Source: Oscillibacter sp. 1-3 (GTDB lineage Bacteria; Bacillota; Clostridia; Oscillospirales; Oscillospiraceae). Taken from it: a stretch of DNA of 64,000 nucleotides. Of the stretch, positions 18,332 through 27,111 are shown piece by piece. The stretch's first letter is position 1, and each line of letters opens with the position of its first letter. The translations under genes and the position numbers were made by a program. The stretch covers positions 675,033-739,032 of the forward strand of contig NZ_KE159703.1 of assembly GCF_000403435.2 (NCBI RefSeq), given 5' to 3'. The notes under the pieces were generated by a model, which was not told where the DNA came from, ran no database searches, and was given only the letters and a program-made list of their open reading frames with translations.

Positions 18332-18460
18332 GGAGAGACCGCCCGTGGATACAACGCAGGCGGAGTCTGTCCACACGCTGAAAAACAACAGATTTTGACA
18401 GCTCTATTTTTCCGCTATTCGTATAAACTATCCCTGAAAAATACGAGGAGATGGAAACGG

Positions 18461-19165
18461 ATGTGGAAAAAACGGCTGCTCTTTTTGTGTCTGGCAGGGC
18501 TGACGCTGTGGGCCGCCGCGGGCGAGGAGGCTCTGCCTGCGGACGCCGCGGCGGAGCTTCCGGCGGAGGTAAAATATATCGCGCTGACCTTTGACGACGG
18601 TCCACGCCGGGGGACCACCAGCTGTCTGCTGGATGGCCTGCAGGAGCGGGGGGCCAGTGCCACCTTTTTTCTGGTAGGCGAGGAGATCGAAGGAAACGAG
18701 GACCTGGTAGAGCGAATGAAGGCAGAGGGACATCAGGTGGGTAACCACACCTGGAGTCATGTGCGGCTGGGAGGCACCTCCTTTGAGACAGTCAGCCAGG
18801 AGGTCCGTATGACCGAGGAGGCACTGGAGGAGCTTCTGGGGGAGAAGGGGTACTGGCTCCGCCCGCCCTATGGCCTCGTCGACGAGGGGATGGAAATCAG
18901 CGTCCCCATGGTCAAGTGGTCCGTGGACCCCCGGGACTGGGAGAAGCGGAATACGGCGCAGGTGACCCAGGCTGTGTTGCGGGACGTCAGGCCCAACTCC
19001 ATCATCCTGCTCCATGACATCTACCCCACCTCGGTGGAGGCTGCTTTGCAGATTGTAGACGCTCTGGAGGAGGAGGGGTATTGGTTCGTTACGGTGGAGG
19101 AGCTGCTGCGGCTGAACGGCATCACCCCGGAGGCGGGGGTCATGTACCGCTCCGGAACGGGATAA
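18461..19165 (+). CDS. Secreted polysaccharide deacetylase (NodB fold)
   Basis: A 234-residue exported enzyme with an N-terminal signal segment (KKRLLFLCLAGLTLWAAAG). It has the NodB metal and catalytic motifs TFDDGP (about 43-48), HTWSH, RPPYG and LLHDIYP. It should remove acetyl groups from cell-wall or spore-cortex glycans. I use the ATG at 18461, ten bases after GAGGAG. The frame is open upstream but without support. It stands alone, ending in a shared bidirectional terminator with secG. Confidence 0.88.
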   Translation: MWKKRLLFLCLAGLTLWAAAGEEALPADAAAELPAEVKYIALTFDDGPRRGTTSCLLDGLQERGASATFFLVGEEIEGNEDLVERMKAEGHQVGNHTWSHVRLGGTSFETVSQEVRMTEEALEELLGEKGYWLRPPYGLVDEGMEISVPMVKWSVDPRDWEKRNTAQVTQAVLRDVRPNSIILLHDIYPTSVEAALQIVDALEEEGYWFVTVEELLRLNGITPEAGVMYRSGTG

Positions 19166-19204
19166 ATAAAAGGGCGGATGCTTCCAGCATCCGCCCTTTT
19201 TTGT
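19165..19204. terminator. Bidirectional terminator
   Basis: AAAGGGCGGATGC (19169-19181) pairs with GCATCCGCCCTTT (19187-19199), with T-runs on both strands. It ends the deacetylase transcript on + and secG on -. Confidence 0.93.
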
Positions 19205-19209
19205 GATAA

Positions 19210-19449
19210 TCAGCCCAGGATCAGCAGGACCAGCGTCAGAATCAGAAAGAGAGCCCCCACCCATTTGGTAGCCCTGGCCAGCTTGGCATCCAGCGTCTTG
19301 GCCTTGTTCTTGGCCAGGAAGGAATCGGCCACACCGCCGATGGCACCGGACAGGCCAGCGCTCTTGCCGGACTGGAACAGCACGGCCATGATGATGGCAA
19401 GGCCGCAGAGCAGCTGCAAAACAGTAATGACGATCTTCAAAGTGTCCAT
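19210..19449 (-). CDS. secG: Preprotein translocase subunit SecG
   Basis: SecG (79 residues) has two membrane helices joined by a glycine-rich loop. The first helix is VITVLQLLCGLAIIMAVLFQ, the loop reads SGKSAGLSGAIGGVADSFL, and the second helix closes the C-terminus. I use the ATG at 19449, after a GGAGG. The frame extends 12 codons further upstream without support. It works with SecY at 11187. Confidence 0.93.
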   Translation of the reverse strand: MDTLKIVITVLQLLCGLAIIMAVLFQSGKSAGLSGAIGGVADSFLAKNKAKTLDAKLARATKWVGALFLILTLVLLILG

Positions 19450-19570
19450 GTGGAAAACCTCCAAAATTTGCCCATGCACAGGCATGATATGTCATTTCAC
19501 GGATTATTATACTACCATAGATTGTCCCTGTTTTCAAGTGGAATTTTACAAATAAATCAAAAATAAAGTG

Positions 19571-19609
19571 GAACAAGTGTTTGCAATCTGTGGACAGATG
19601 TGATATAAT
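19571..19609 (+). promoter_or_regulatory. lexA promoter with overlapping SOS box
   Basis: TTGCAA (19581-19586), 17 bp, TATAAT (19604-19609) is a good promoter for lexA. GAACAAGTGTTT (19571-19582) fits the Gram-positive LexA box (GAAC, four bases, GTTY) and overlaps the -35 box, so LexA would repress its own gene until DNA damage. Confidence 0.75.
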
Positions 19610-19649
19610 ACTTAAAATAGAACCCGGGAAGGGAATCAGGAGGTCCACT

Positions 19650-20252
19650 ATGGCGGAGCTTTCCAAAATGCAGAAGCGGATCTATGACTATATTGCGGCC
19701 TGCATCCAGGAGCAGGGATATGCTCCCTCGGTGCGGGAGATCGGAGAGGCTGTGGGGCTGAAATCCCCCTCCACCGTGCATTTTCACCTGAAACGTCTGG
19801 AGGAGGCCGGCGTAATTGCCAAGGGGGCCGGCAAGGGCCGGGCCCTCGCCCTGACAGAGCAGGTACAACAGCCGCCGCAGCCGGAGGACCGCATTCCCAT
19901 TGTGGGCAGCGTGGCGGCCGGCAGTCCGATTTTGGCGGAGGAGTGTATCGAGGAGTATCTGACATTTGACACCGGCGGCCATGGGGACGACTATTTTGCC
20001 CTGCGGGTGCGGGGCGAGTCCATGCTGAATGCCGGCATCCTGCCAGGAGACCTGGTGGTGGTGCGCCGCCAGCAGACTGCCAGCAACGGCGAGATCGTGG
20101 TAGCCCTTCTGGAGAACGAGGCCACGGTGAAGCGGCTGTCCCGGCGGAATGGGGAGATCTGGCTTCTGCCGGAGAACGACGATTACAGCCCCATTGACGG
20201 CACCTATGCCACGATACTGGGGAAGGTCACTGCGGTGGTGCGGTGGTATTGA
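19650..20252 (+). CDS. lexA: SOS repressor LexA
   Basis: LexA (200 residues) represses DNA-damage genes and cleaves itself with RecA. The N-terminal winged helix carries GYAPSVREIGEAVGLKSPSTV. The C-terminal peptidase domain has the cleavage site Ala90-Gly91 (VAAGSP), catalytic Ser124 (GESM) and Lys161 (TVKRL). The ATG at 19650 follows TCAGGAGG. An SOS box sits in its own promoter. Confidence 0.97.
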   Translation: MAELSKMQKRIYDYIAACIQEQGYAPSVREIGEAVGLKSPSTVHFHLKRLEEAGVIAKGAGKGRALALTEQVQQPPQPEDRIPIVGSVAAGSPILAEECIEEYLTFDTGGHGDDYFALRVRGESMLNAGILPGDLVVVRRQQTASNGEIVVALLENEATVKRLSRRNGEIWLLPENDDYSPIDGTYATILGKVTAVVRWY

Positions 20253-20264
20253 AATGCAGGTGAG

Positions 20265-20298
20265 GCGGCACAGGGGCGTTCTCTGTGCCGCTGTTTGT
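20265..20298 (+). terminator. Probable lexA terminator
   Basis: GCGGCACAG (20265-20273) pairs with CTGTGCCGC (20283-20291), followed by a short TGTTTGT. The T-run is weak, so efficiency is uncertain. Confidence 0.6.
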
Positions 20299-20305
20299 CG
20301 CCGGG

Positions 20306-20833
20306 CTAACTTTTCCGCTTTTCATGTGAGCGGGGCGGAGGAGGAGCTTGCAGGGCGGCCCGCAGCTTCTCCAGGGCCCGTTTTTCGATGCGGGATACAT
20401 AGCTCCGGGAGATCCCAAAGGAGGATGCGATCTCCCGCTGGGTCAGCGGCACAGTGCCGCCCAGGCCGTAGCGCAGACGGATGATCTCTGCCTCCCGGCT
20501 GGTCAGACACTCCCGCAGCAAGGTGTGGAGCCGCAGGGCGTTGTCACGGTCGTGGAGATCTTCCAGCATGGTGTCATCCACGCCCACCACGTCAATCAGC
20601 TGCAGGGCGTTGCCCTCCTTGTCGTTTTCGATGGAGTCCGACAGGGAGACCTCCCCCTGGAGTTTTTTCTGACTGCGGAAGTACATCAGGATCTCGTTTT
20701 CAATGCACCGTGCGGCATAGGTGGCCAGACGCGCTCCCTTGGAGGGGTCAAAGCTGGAGATCCCTTTAATAAGTCCAATGGTGCCGATGGAGATCAGGTC
20801 CTCCTGGTCGGCGCTTTGGGTGTAGTATTTTTT
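20306..20833 (-). CDS. sigK: Sporulation sigma factor SigK, 3' (C-terminal) half
   Basis: These codons give residues from KKYYTQSADQEDLISIGTIG to the end, about 175 residues. They match SigK from the end of region 2.1 through regions 2, 3 and 4 (GRSYVSRIEKRAL-type sequence, here GISRSYVSRIEKRALEKL). The start is missing. Upstream codons in the same frame (to 20884) are not sigma-like and belong to the inserted element. The matching 5' half is at 36616-36809 on the same strand. Joining them at the AA core gives AHIIKKYY in frame and a 239-residue SigK, close to the 241 of B. subtilis. SigK drives late mother-cell genes after forespore engulfment. Confidence 0.95.
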   Translation of the reverse strand, partial: KKYYTQSADQEDLISIGTIGLIKGISSFDPSKGARLATYAARCIENEILMYFRSQKKLQGEVSLSDSIENDKEGNALQLIDVVGVDDTMLEDLHDRDNALRLHTLLRECLTSREAEIIRLRYGLGGTVPLTQREIASSFGISRSYVSRIEKRALEKLRAALQAPPPPRSHEKRKS

Positions 20834-22461
20834 GGACGGGTGAAGCAAAGGGAGGGATGTTCCCGGTTGAAAACGGCCTCCCATGGGCCGCCGAATTTCA
20901 AATGGATGTCCAGGTGGATTTCTTCTTTTATACTGCTTTTTTTAACCACTATTTTGTCCAGAATCGTAGTGACCAGGGCGGAATTGACGCCGTTTTGGAA
21001 AGTGAGCTCCCGCTCCAGGGCGGCGCGGATTTCCTCCATCCGTCCCACGGTCTGCTGCCCTTTTTCCGCTTCCGCCCGGAGGGCTTCCAGCCGTTCCGCC
21101 AGGGCCTGCGCCTGCTGGTTAAAGCCGTCGTTGCGCTGCTTGAACTCCGCCATGGTGATGACACCCTCGACGCTCATCTCCAGCAGGTGGTCTTTTTTTG
21201 TCTGGATGGCAGACAAGTCCTCCTCGATGCGTCGGATGTCCTGGTCATAATTGTGCTCGTCAGGAACGGACTGGAGAACGGTAATCACCGCATCAATGAC
21301 AGATTGCTTGTTTTGCGCCAGCTTGCTGAAGATGCCGGCCATGATCCGGTTCAGCTCCGCTGTCCTGAGCTGAGGCGCGGAGCAGGCTGCCCGGCCTTTA
21401 TCACGGTAAATCCGGCACTGCCAGACCTCCTGATTTCCCTTGGCGCTTTTCAGTACCTGCCGGTGGAAGCTGGTCCCGTGCTCCTCACAGAGAATCTTTC
21501 CGCTGTATGGGTAGCGGTTGTGAAATTCCGCTCCGCTCTGGTGGGACATCATCTGCCGGCTTCGGCGTTTGTAGAGGGCGTTGGCCCGGTCCCACAGCTC
21601 CTCCGACACAATAGCTGGTATGGACGGGTCCGGATACAGGACCCACTCGTCTTCGTCCAGGAAGATCTTCCGCTTGCTGCGGTAGTCCACCGTCTGGGAC
21701 TTATTGGCGCAGTACCAGCCCTTGTACTTGGGATTGCAGAGAATGTGCCGGATGGTCAGGACGTTGAAGGAATTGCCCTTCCGGCTGGTGAATCCCTCGC
21801 TGTACAATATCTGTGAAATGCGGCGGATGCCGATCTGCTGGTTGGCGTAGAGGTCGAAGATCCGCCGCACCACCTGGGCCTCGGTTTCGTTGATGGTCAG
21901 CACACAGTCCTTTTTGTCGTACCCCCACAGCTTATCGTTGCCTAGCACATGGCCGTTTTTGATGGCCTGCCGGAAGCCGAACTTCAGCCGTTCGGAGAGC
22001 TTGCGCACCTCATCCTGAGCCACCCCGGCCATGACCACCAGCCGGAACTCACTGTCGCTGTCCAGCGTGTTGATGTTGTCGTTTTGAAACAAGACCCCCA
22101 CATCGTGCTCCAGCAGCTCCTGAGTGTACTGGATGCTGTCCAGGGTGGAACGGGAAAAGCGGGAGATCTCCTTTGTGATGATGAAGTCGAACCGCCCCGC
22201 TTTGGCATCCTTTATCATCCGTAAGAAGCTATCCCGCTTTTTCGTGCTGGTGCCGGAAATACCCTCGTCCACATAACCCTGAATATAAGTCCAATTCTGC
22301 TTTTCCTGAATGAATTGGGTGTAATACTGCACCTGGTTTTCCAGACTGTTGATCTGTTCGTCCTTGTCGGTGGAAACTCTGGCATAGAAAGTCACCCGCA
22401 GGGGCAGATCAAAAATGGTTTTCCCATTTCGCATTTCATTGCGTATCCTGAGCACATTCAT
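20794..22461 (-). CDS. Large serine recombinase of the skin element (SpoIVCA type)
   Basis: This 555-residue protein would cut and rejoin DNA through a serine-DNA bond to excise the sigK-intervening element. The N-terminal resolvase domain (about 21-165) has the catalytic Ser in YARVSTDKDEQ and conserved arginines in EISRFSRS. Next come a recombinase domain (about 180-290, LWGYDKKDC), a cysteine-containing zinc-ribbon region (about 325-375) and a coiled coil (about 405-490). The ATG at 22461 follows AAAGGAGG. Its last twelve codons read across the attachment site into sigK DNA, so the C-terminus would change after excision. It is the right type and place for SpoIVCA. Confidence 0.95.
   Translation of the reverse strand: MNVLRIRNEMRNGKTIFDLPLRVTFYARVSTDKDEQINSLENQVQYYTQFIQEKQNWTYIQGYVDEGISGTSTKKRDSFLRMIKDAKAGRFDFIITKEISRFSRSTLDSIQYTQELLEHDVGVLFQNDNINTLDSDSEFRLVVMAGVAQDEVRKLSERLKFGFRQAIKNGHVLGNDKLWGYDKKDCVLTINETEAQVVRRIFDLYANQQIGIRRISQILYSEGFTSRKGNSFNVLTIRHILCNPKYKGWYCANKSQTVDYRSKRKIFLDEDEWVLYPDPSIPAIVSEELWDRANALYKRRSRQMMSHQSGAEFHNRYPYSGKILCEEHGTSFHRQVLKSAKGNQEVWQCRIYRDKGRAACSAPQLRTAELNRIMAGIFSKLAQNKQSVIDAVITVLQSVPDEHNYDQDIRRIEEDLSAIQTKKDHLLEMSVEGVITMAEFKQRNDGFNQQAQALAERLEALRAEAEKGQQTVGRMEEIRAALERELTFQNGVNSALVTTILDKIVVKKSSIKEEIHLDIHLKFGGPWEAVFNREHPSLCFTRPKNTTPKAPTRRT
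20828..20845 (-). other. Skin-element attachment site, recombinase side
   Basis: On the minus strand the element arm CTTCACCCGTCC (20845-20834) meets the core AA (20833-20832) and then AAAATACTAC of sigK. Its mirror partner at the far end is at 36604-36617. The two element arms are similar when read toward the core (CTTCACCCGTCC and CTTCAACCCTTG, 8 of 12 identical), as expected for a circular attP site of a serine recombinase. The exact crossover is inferred. Confidence 0.75.
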
Positions 22462-22630
22462 ATTCGCCCGCCTCCTTTGTCAAGCGCACAGGACACTGGA
22501 AAAGCTCCGGGAAGTCGATCATAGAGTATACCAAATCCACCGCTCCGGAATAAGTGGAATTCGATATGAGACCAAGCGAACGGATATGGTCCAGCAGGAC
22601 GCTGACCAGTTCTCTCTGTGCACTTTCCAT
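22436..22630 (-). CDS. Small protein ahead of the recombinase, candidate directionality factor
   Basis: A 64-residue protein beginning MESAQRELVSVLLDHIRSLG, mostly helical and without a known domain. The ATG at 22630 is preceded by GAGGTGAT. Its end overlaps the recombinase start by 26 bases, so the two are likely translated together. Large serine recombinases need a small partner to excise, and in the C. difficile skin element such a factor is encoded within the element. A similar role here is inference from size and position only. Confidence 0.6.
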   Translation of the reverse strand: MESAQRELVSVLLDHIRSLGLISNSTYSGAVDLVYSMIDFPELFQCPVRLTKEAGEYECAQDTQ

Positions 22631-22664
22631 GCTGCATCACCTCGGTCTATGCATATGTTGAAAA

Positions 22665-22702
22665 GAAAGAAAAATGCCAGGCGGACAAGCTCCGTCTGGC
22701 AT
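22665..22702 (-). terminator. Terminator after the thioredoxin-domain gene
   Basis: ATGCCAGGCGGA (22674-22685) pairs with TCCGTCTGGCAT (22691-22702) with one wobble, followed on the minus strand by TTTTTCTTTC. It separates the redox operon from the recombinase pair. Confidence 0.88.
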
Positions 22703-22714
22703 CTGTTGAAATTC

Positions 22715-24652
22715 TTACAAAACGGGCAGTTCGTTGACGGGCGGCAGGCAGCTGCAGCCCTGGCAGACATAGAAGGTCGTCTTCCCGTTTTTCAGCGGAT
22801 ACGCTGCTTCCGGCTCCCGCAGGATTACAGCCGCTTCAGCAGGCAGTCTCAACGGCAGATATTCCGCCTCGGATCTGTCCGAACAGACTGCCGTCACCTT
22901 GGGCGGCGGGTCCCGATCATCCAGCAGCGCCAGCAGAAACATGGCATAGCCGGCGGGATACTGACTTGCGTCTCCAGCCAGAAAGTCCAGCTGCTGTTCT
23001 GCCGACGGACCGAAGCGCTCCTCCGAAGCGAGCTGGCTGAGCCGCACCAGATTCCAGGCCATCAGGGAATTTCCGCTGGGCAGCGCCCCGTCATAGGTCT
23101 CCTTGGGCCGGAGAATCAGGGCCTCGTGATCCTCTCCATAGAGATAAAACCCGCCGTTTTCGGCATCGTGAAAGCGAGAGAGGGTGTCTCGGCAGAGCTT
23201 TTCCGCCTGCGTCAGATACGTTTGCTCCAGCGTGGCGCCGTACAGCGCCAGCTGGGCGAAGAGACAGGCAGCGTAGTCGTCCAGGAATCCCTTTGCGCCC
23301 CGCTGCCCGCTCCGAAAGCTGACGTAGAGCGCGCTGCCGTCCCAGAGATTTTCCCAGAGGAAGCGGTTCGCCTGCTTTGCGGCGGCCAGGTATTTCTCCT
23401 CTCCGCCGGCCTGATACAGCCGGCACAGCGCCGCGATCATCAGACCGTTCCAGGCAGTCAGGATTTTATCGTCCAGGCGGAGGACACAGCGGCGTTTGCG
23501 GTATTGATATACAGGTTGCAGCAGGTCGTCAAAGAACCGATTCGCCGGGTCGCTGCGCAGGAGATTGGGGATGCTCTCCCCCTCAAAATTCCCGGCGTCC
23601 GTGATGTCAAAATGCCGGTTGAAGGCCCCGCCCTGTTTCGGGCCGAGGAGGCGGACAAGCTCCTCTGGCGTAAACAGATAATACTTTCCCTCCACGCCGC
23701 CGCTGTCGGCGTCCTGGGCGCTGTAAAATCCGCCCTCCGGCGCGGTCATCTCCCGCAGGACGAAATCCGCGGTCCGTTTCGCCGCCAGCAGGTACAGCTC
23801 TTTTCCGGTGACTGCGTACGCTTCGCAGTATGCCAAAATCAGCAGAGCGTTGTCATACAGCATTTTCTCAAAGTGGGGAACAAGAAACCGCTCGTCGGTG
23901 GAATAGCGGCAGAATCCGCCGCCGATGTGGTCAAACAGCCCGCCTCGATACATCTGCAGCAGCGTCCGCTCCGCCATCTCCAGACACTCGCGGTCTCCCC
24001 GTCTGCGATGGTATGCCAGGAGGAACAGAAGGTTGTGGGGAGAGGGAAATTTGGGTGCGCCGCCAAAGCCGCCGTTTTTCGGGTCGAACAGCCGCTTGTA
24101 CAGCTGGACAGCATCCTCCAGCAATTCCGGTTCTGCGTTATCCTCCGCTGCCCTCGGACGAGTCAGCAAAGACATGATTTCCCCGGCCGGACCCAGCAGC
24201 GCGGAACGGTTCTGTTCCCACCTGTCATGAATCAGCGTCAGCAGTTCCCCAAAGCTCACCATACCGCCCTGACGGCGTTTGGGGAAATAGGTTCCCGCAA
24301 AGAAGGGCTGCTTCTCCGGCGTAAGAAAAATACTGGCGGGCCACCCGCCGCTGCCGGTAAACGCCTGGCAGACGCTCATATAGACGCTGTCCAGGTCGGG
24401 CCGCTCCTCCCGGTCCACCTTGATGGAGATAAACCAGCGGTTCAGCAGCGCCGCCGTCTTTGGGTCTTCAAAGCTCTCATGGGCCATGACGTGGCACCAA
24501 TGGCAGGTGCTGTAACCGATGCTGAGGAAGACTGGCTTGTCCTCCTCTCTGGCCCGGCGGAAGGCATCCTCGCCCCAGGGGTACCAGTCCACAGGGTTTT
24601 CCGCGTGCTGAAGGAGGTAGGGGCTGGTCTCGTTTTTCAAGTGGTTTGACAC
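22715..24652 (-). CDS. Thioredoxin-domain DUF255 protein (YyaL/SPATA20 family)
   Basis: A 645-residue protein. The first 160 residues are a thioredoxin-like domain with an STCHWCHVM active-site motif, and the rest forms an alpha/alpha barrel of the cellobiose-epimerase type. The start [20 protein letters not shown] is the family signature. The reaction is not known; a redox or sugar-related role is suspected. It lies downstream of a TlpA/CD1871A/ferredoxin set on the same strand, 145 bp away, and ends at a strong terminator. Normal family length. Confidence 0.92.
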   Translation of the reverse strand: MSNHLKNETSPYLLQHAENPVDWYPWGEDAFRRAREEDKPVFLSIGYSTCHWCHVMAHESFEDPKTAALLNRWFISIKVDREERPDLDSVYMSVCQAFTGSGGWPASIFLTPEKQPFFAGTYFPKRRQGGMVSFGELLTLIHDRWEQNRSALLGPAGEIMSLLTRPRAAEDNAEPELLEDAVQLYKRLFDPKNGGFGGAPKFPSPHNLLFLLAYHRRRGDRECLEMAERTLLQMYRGGLFDHIGGGFCRYSTDERFLVPHFEKMLYDNALLILAYCEAYAVTGKELYLLAAKRTADFVLREMTAPEGGFYSAQDADSGGVEGKYYLFTPEELVRLLGPKQGGAFNRHFDITDAGNFEGESIPNLLRSDPANRFFDDLLQPVYQYRKRRCVLRLDDKILTAWNGLMIAALCRLYQAGGEEKYLAAAKQANRFLWENLWDGSALYVSFRSGQRGAKGFLDDYAACLFAQLALYGATLEQTYLTQAEKLCRDTLSRFHDAENGGFYLYGEDHEALILRPKETYDGALPSGNSLMAWNLVRLSQLASEERFGPSAEQQLDFLAGDASQYPAGYAMFLLALLDDRDPPPKVTAVCSDRSEAEYLPLRLPAEAAVILREPEAAYPLKNGKTTFYVCQGCSCLPPVNELPVL

Positions 24653-24797
24653 AGTATCACATCCTTTTGCTGTGCAGGCGCAGGGCAGTAATCAAAATGC
24701 GCCGCTTCCCCGCCCCTTCGGGCAGCCGGAGATGATGCGCAAAAACTTCATGCGCACAGACGGCTGCCTGTTCCTGTGATGCGGCAGGCGATTTTAT

Positions 24798-25661
24798 TTA
24801 GGATGACTGTGATTCTGCGGAATTATACCAGGGACGGCCGGTGAAATGCAGGCATTTCTTCGGGCAGGCGTCCGCGCACTTGCCGCACCGGATGCACTCC
24901 GGGGAACGGGAAATCTCCTGTAAGGACAGCGCCGCCGGACAGGCCCTCTCACAGGCCCCGCAGGAGACACAATTCCCCTGGTCCCACTGAATTTGCACCA
25001 GGCTGAATCCGTTGAACCAGCCGTAAATGGCTCCCAGCGGGCACAGGTATTGGCAGAAGGGGCGGTAAACCTTCACGGAGAGCAGCAGGATTCCCAGCAG
25101 GATTCCCAGCTTCCAGAGAAACAGGCCGGCGGCCTGGCCCCGCAGGGCCTCGTTCGCGCTAAGCAGGGGAATCGCGCCCAGCAGGGTGCCGGAGGGACAG
25201 AGATATTTGCAGAAGGCCGGGACCTTTGCAAGACCGCCGAACAAAAACATGGAACCGCCACACACCAAAAGAATCAGCGCCGCGTATTTTCCGTATTTCA
25301 GGATGCGGTGAAAGGGCAGGCGCTTTCTCTTTTTGAATAGGGGAATCTTATGGAGAAGGTCCTGCGCCAGCCCAAAGGGACACAGCCAGCCGCAGACAAA
25401 GCGCCCCAGCAGGCTTCCGAACACGAAGAAGACCCCCAGAGCGGCGAAGGGGATCTGAAAGCCCCGCTGGTTCAGCAGCGCCTGCAAGGCCCCGATGGGG
25501 CAGGCGGCGACGGCTCCGGGACAGGAATAGCAGTTTAGTCCCGGCACACAGGCGTATTTCAGGCCGCCCCGGTAAATCCTCCCATTCAAAAAGCCGTACA
25601 TATATCCGTTGGTTACGATGGTAAACAGCAGCTGTACGGTCAGTCGAAGTCTGTTTCTCAT
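24798..25661 (-). CDS. Membrane 4Fe-4S ferredoxin-type protein
   Basis: A 287-residue protein of the NapH/YccM type. It has four or five membrane helices, cysteine motifs facing the membrane (CGWLCPFG and CQYLCPLG), and two C-terminal 4Fe-4S sites (CVSCGACERACP and CIRCGKCADACP). It should pass electrons across or along the membrane. It begins three bases after the CD1871A-like gene and probably feeds reducing power to the extracytoplasmic TlpA protein. This gene set recurs in Clostridia. Confidence 0.9.
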   Translation of the reverse strand: MRNRLRLTVQLLFTIVTNGYMYGFLNGRIYRGGLKYACVPGLNCYSCPGAVAACPIGALQALLNQRGFQIPFAALGVFFVFGSLLGRFVCGWLCPFGLAQDLLHKIPLFKKRKRLPFHRILKYGKYAALILLVCGGSMFLFGGLAKVPAFCKYLCPSGTLLGAIPLLSANEALRGQAAGLFLWKLGILLGILLLSVKVYRPFCQYLCPLGAIYGWFNGFSLVQIQWDQGNCVSCGACERACPAALSLQEISRSPECIRCGKCADACPKKCLHFTGRPWYNSAESQSS

Positions 25662-25664
25662 AGC

Positions 25665-25817
25665 TCACCCAATCCCGATGCACTCCAGGCAGATCATCAC
25701 CGCTTTTTTCCAAATCACGTCAAACTGCCCTTGAACGGCCCCGATCCCAAGGAAGAGAACACCTGCCAGGGCGCCCAAGACCCAGCCGTACGGTTTACAG
25801 TTCTTCCAGAAGTCCAT
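25665..25817 (-). CDS. CD1871A-family small CXXC membrane protein
   Basis: A 50-residue protein with one membrane helix (VLGALAGVLFLGIGAVQG) and a C-terminal CLECIGIG motif. This matches the small CXXC-motif proteins placed beside TlpA and ferredoxin genes in Clostridia. The ATG at 25817 follows GGAGGAGC and overlaps the end of the TlpA gene. The cysteine pair probably shuttles electrons or disulfides. The function is inferred from context. Confidence 0.82.
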   Translation of the reverse strand: MDFWKNCKPYGWVLGALAGVLFLGIGAVQGQFDVIWKKAVMICLECIGIG

Positions 25818-26499
25818 GGATGAGCTCCTCCCACTCTGATTTTTCCGCGGAACCGACGACGCTGCCCAGGTATGCCCCCTCCCCATCAAAAAAGAAGGTG
25901 GTGGGTACGGCGCTCACGCCCGCCAGGAGCGCGTAGTCGATGGAGTCGTTGGCGAGCAGATGGGGGTAATTCGCCCCTGTGTTTTGGACCAGACTTTCCG
26001 CAAGGGCCTGGTCCTCTCCCTCCCTCACATCGCTGACAATGCCGATGATCTGGAACTCCTCCGCGTCATGCTCCGCCGCCAGCTCGCCAAGTCCCGGCAT
26101 TTCGCTCAGGCAGGGATTGCAGTAGGTGGCCCACACGTTGACCATGGTGAGTTTGGACTGGGTGAAGATGTCCTGTGAGATCGTGTTCCCCTCCAGGTCC
26201 GTTCCCTCGAAGGTGATGAAGATGGGCGAGGCTTCCTCCGACGGTTCCTCTGCGGTGGGGGGCTCGCCTGCGGTTTCAGAAGCGGCCGGCGGTCCGCCGC
26301 TGTCCCCGGCGCAGCCGCACAGCAGGACCAGTGACAGTATCAGGAAACTGATACTGGAATTCATTAAAAGACGCGATAAGCTTTTTGGGGCGCCCAAGGC
26401 GCGTTGGCCCCTTGTGAGACAGGCTTTGCGCCATTTCAGATGAAACGATTTCATTTTATCTGAAACTGGTATCAAAAAAATCTCGTGCAGTTTGCCCAT
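25795..26499 (-). CDS. TlpA-like thiol-disulfide oxidoreductase lipoprotein
   Basis: The C-terminal two thirds is a thioredoxin fold with a VNVWATYCNPCLSEMP active site and the cis-proline loop VSAVPTTFFFDGEG, so it acts outside the cell on protein disulfides. A lipobox (LVLLCGCAG) follows a hydrophobic segment, then an acidic Pro/Glu linker. The ATG at 26499 has an excellent GGAGGAAG site but puts 45 non-secretory residues before the hydrophobic segment. The internal ATG at 26364 would give a normal lipoprotein start but lacks a site. Possibly a new 5' end was fused on during insertion. Confidence 0.85.
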   Translation of the reverse strand: MGKLHEIFLIPVSDKMKSFHLKWRKACLTRGQRALGAPKSLSRLLMNSSISFLILSLVLLCGCAGDSGGPPAASETAGEPPTAEEPSEEASPIFITFEGTDLEGNTISQDIFTQSKLTMVNVWATYCNPCLSEMPGLGELAAEHDAEEFQIIGIVSDVREGEDQALAESLVQNTGANYPHLLANDSIDYALLAGVSAVPTTFFFDGEGAYLGSVVGSAEKSEWEELIHGLLEEL

Positions 26500-26912
26500 G
26501 TCGCTTCCTCCATATGTTATAATTTTTCTGCCTTGTTAAAATACACGTCTCAACGCGGTCCGTAATGGCGGCCCGGCCCCGCCGGGGATAGTAGTCCAAA
26601 ATTTGCCGCAGGACTGCCCGAATATGACCTGCCGTCAGGTTGGGTATCATCAGCTGCGGCCCATACAGGCTTCGGGCCGCGTGCATCTGCCGGGTGAATG
26701 CGGTGTTGAGGGGTCTGGCCTGTAAAGCGGGTATCAGCCGCGGGCGCTCCCGTCCATGGACCGGCAGGCGGCGGACAAACGTGAAGGGCGTGTCTGTTTC
26801 AAGGCCGCTCTGCTCCGGCAGTACGGAGACAGCGGTTTCTGCCAGCTGTCCCGGCGGCAGAGCTGATATTGATTTTTGCTATTCGCCGATTTATTTTTCA
26901 CCCCTTTGGCTT

Positions 26913-26941
26913 ATTGTATATCATTCGGTACGAATAATCAA
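26913..26941 (-). promoter_or_regulatory. Minus-strand promoter with dyad in its spacer
   Basis: Read on the minus strand: TTGATT (26941-26936), 17 bp, TACAAT (26918-26913). The spacer contains the small palindrome ATTCG-GTA-CGAAT, which could be an operator. It points toward the TlpA operon, about 400 bp away. Confidence 0.5.
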
Positions 26942-26990
26942 TGTTAAAGGAATCTCTGCGGCCAGGGACTTTTTCAGCGCTTCTATCAAA

Positions 26991-27040
26991 GAGAACATTT
27001 GTCAAGGGGGATTTCACCCAAAAGATGAAATCCCCCCGAT
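26991..27040. repeat. Cassette end hairpin, copy A
   Basis: GGGGGATTTCA (27006-27016) pairs with TGAAATCCCCC (27025-27035) around a CCCAAAAG-type loop. The flank GAACATTTGTCAA is shared with copy B. It stands just after the cargo gene and should act as its terminator. Confidence 0.85.
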
Positions 27041-27111
27041 AAACTGGAAGGCGTATTACTCCTCGTCAAAACTCGTTTTCTTGTGGAGCAGGATCATTTT
27101 CTGTAGAGCCA

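Larger units (their letters stand above)
26500..27111 (-). other. Gene-poor stretch upstream of the redox operon
   Basis: I find no recognisable gene. A minus-strand frame stays open from about 26880 to 26456, with a possible start at 26686. It encodes a basic stretch (TAGHIRAVLRQILDYYPRRG) that I cannot assign; it may be a remnant. A promoter is at 26913-26941 and the cassette hairpin at 26991-27040. Confidence 0.4.

Noticed and set aside
22415-24649. A 744-codon + frame opposite the DUF255 gene
   Set aside because: Antisense of a family recognised by its CHWCH motif and full length.
26991-27040. Cassette hairpin as attC site of an integron
   Set aside because: No integrase of the IntI type is seen, the cassettes are dispersed rather than arrayed, and each has its own promoter.
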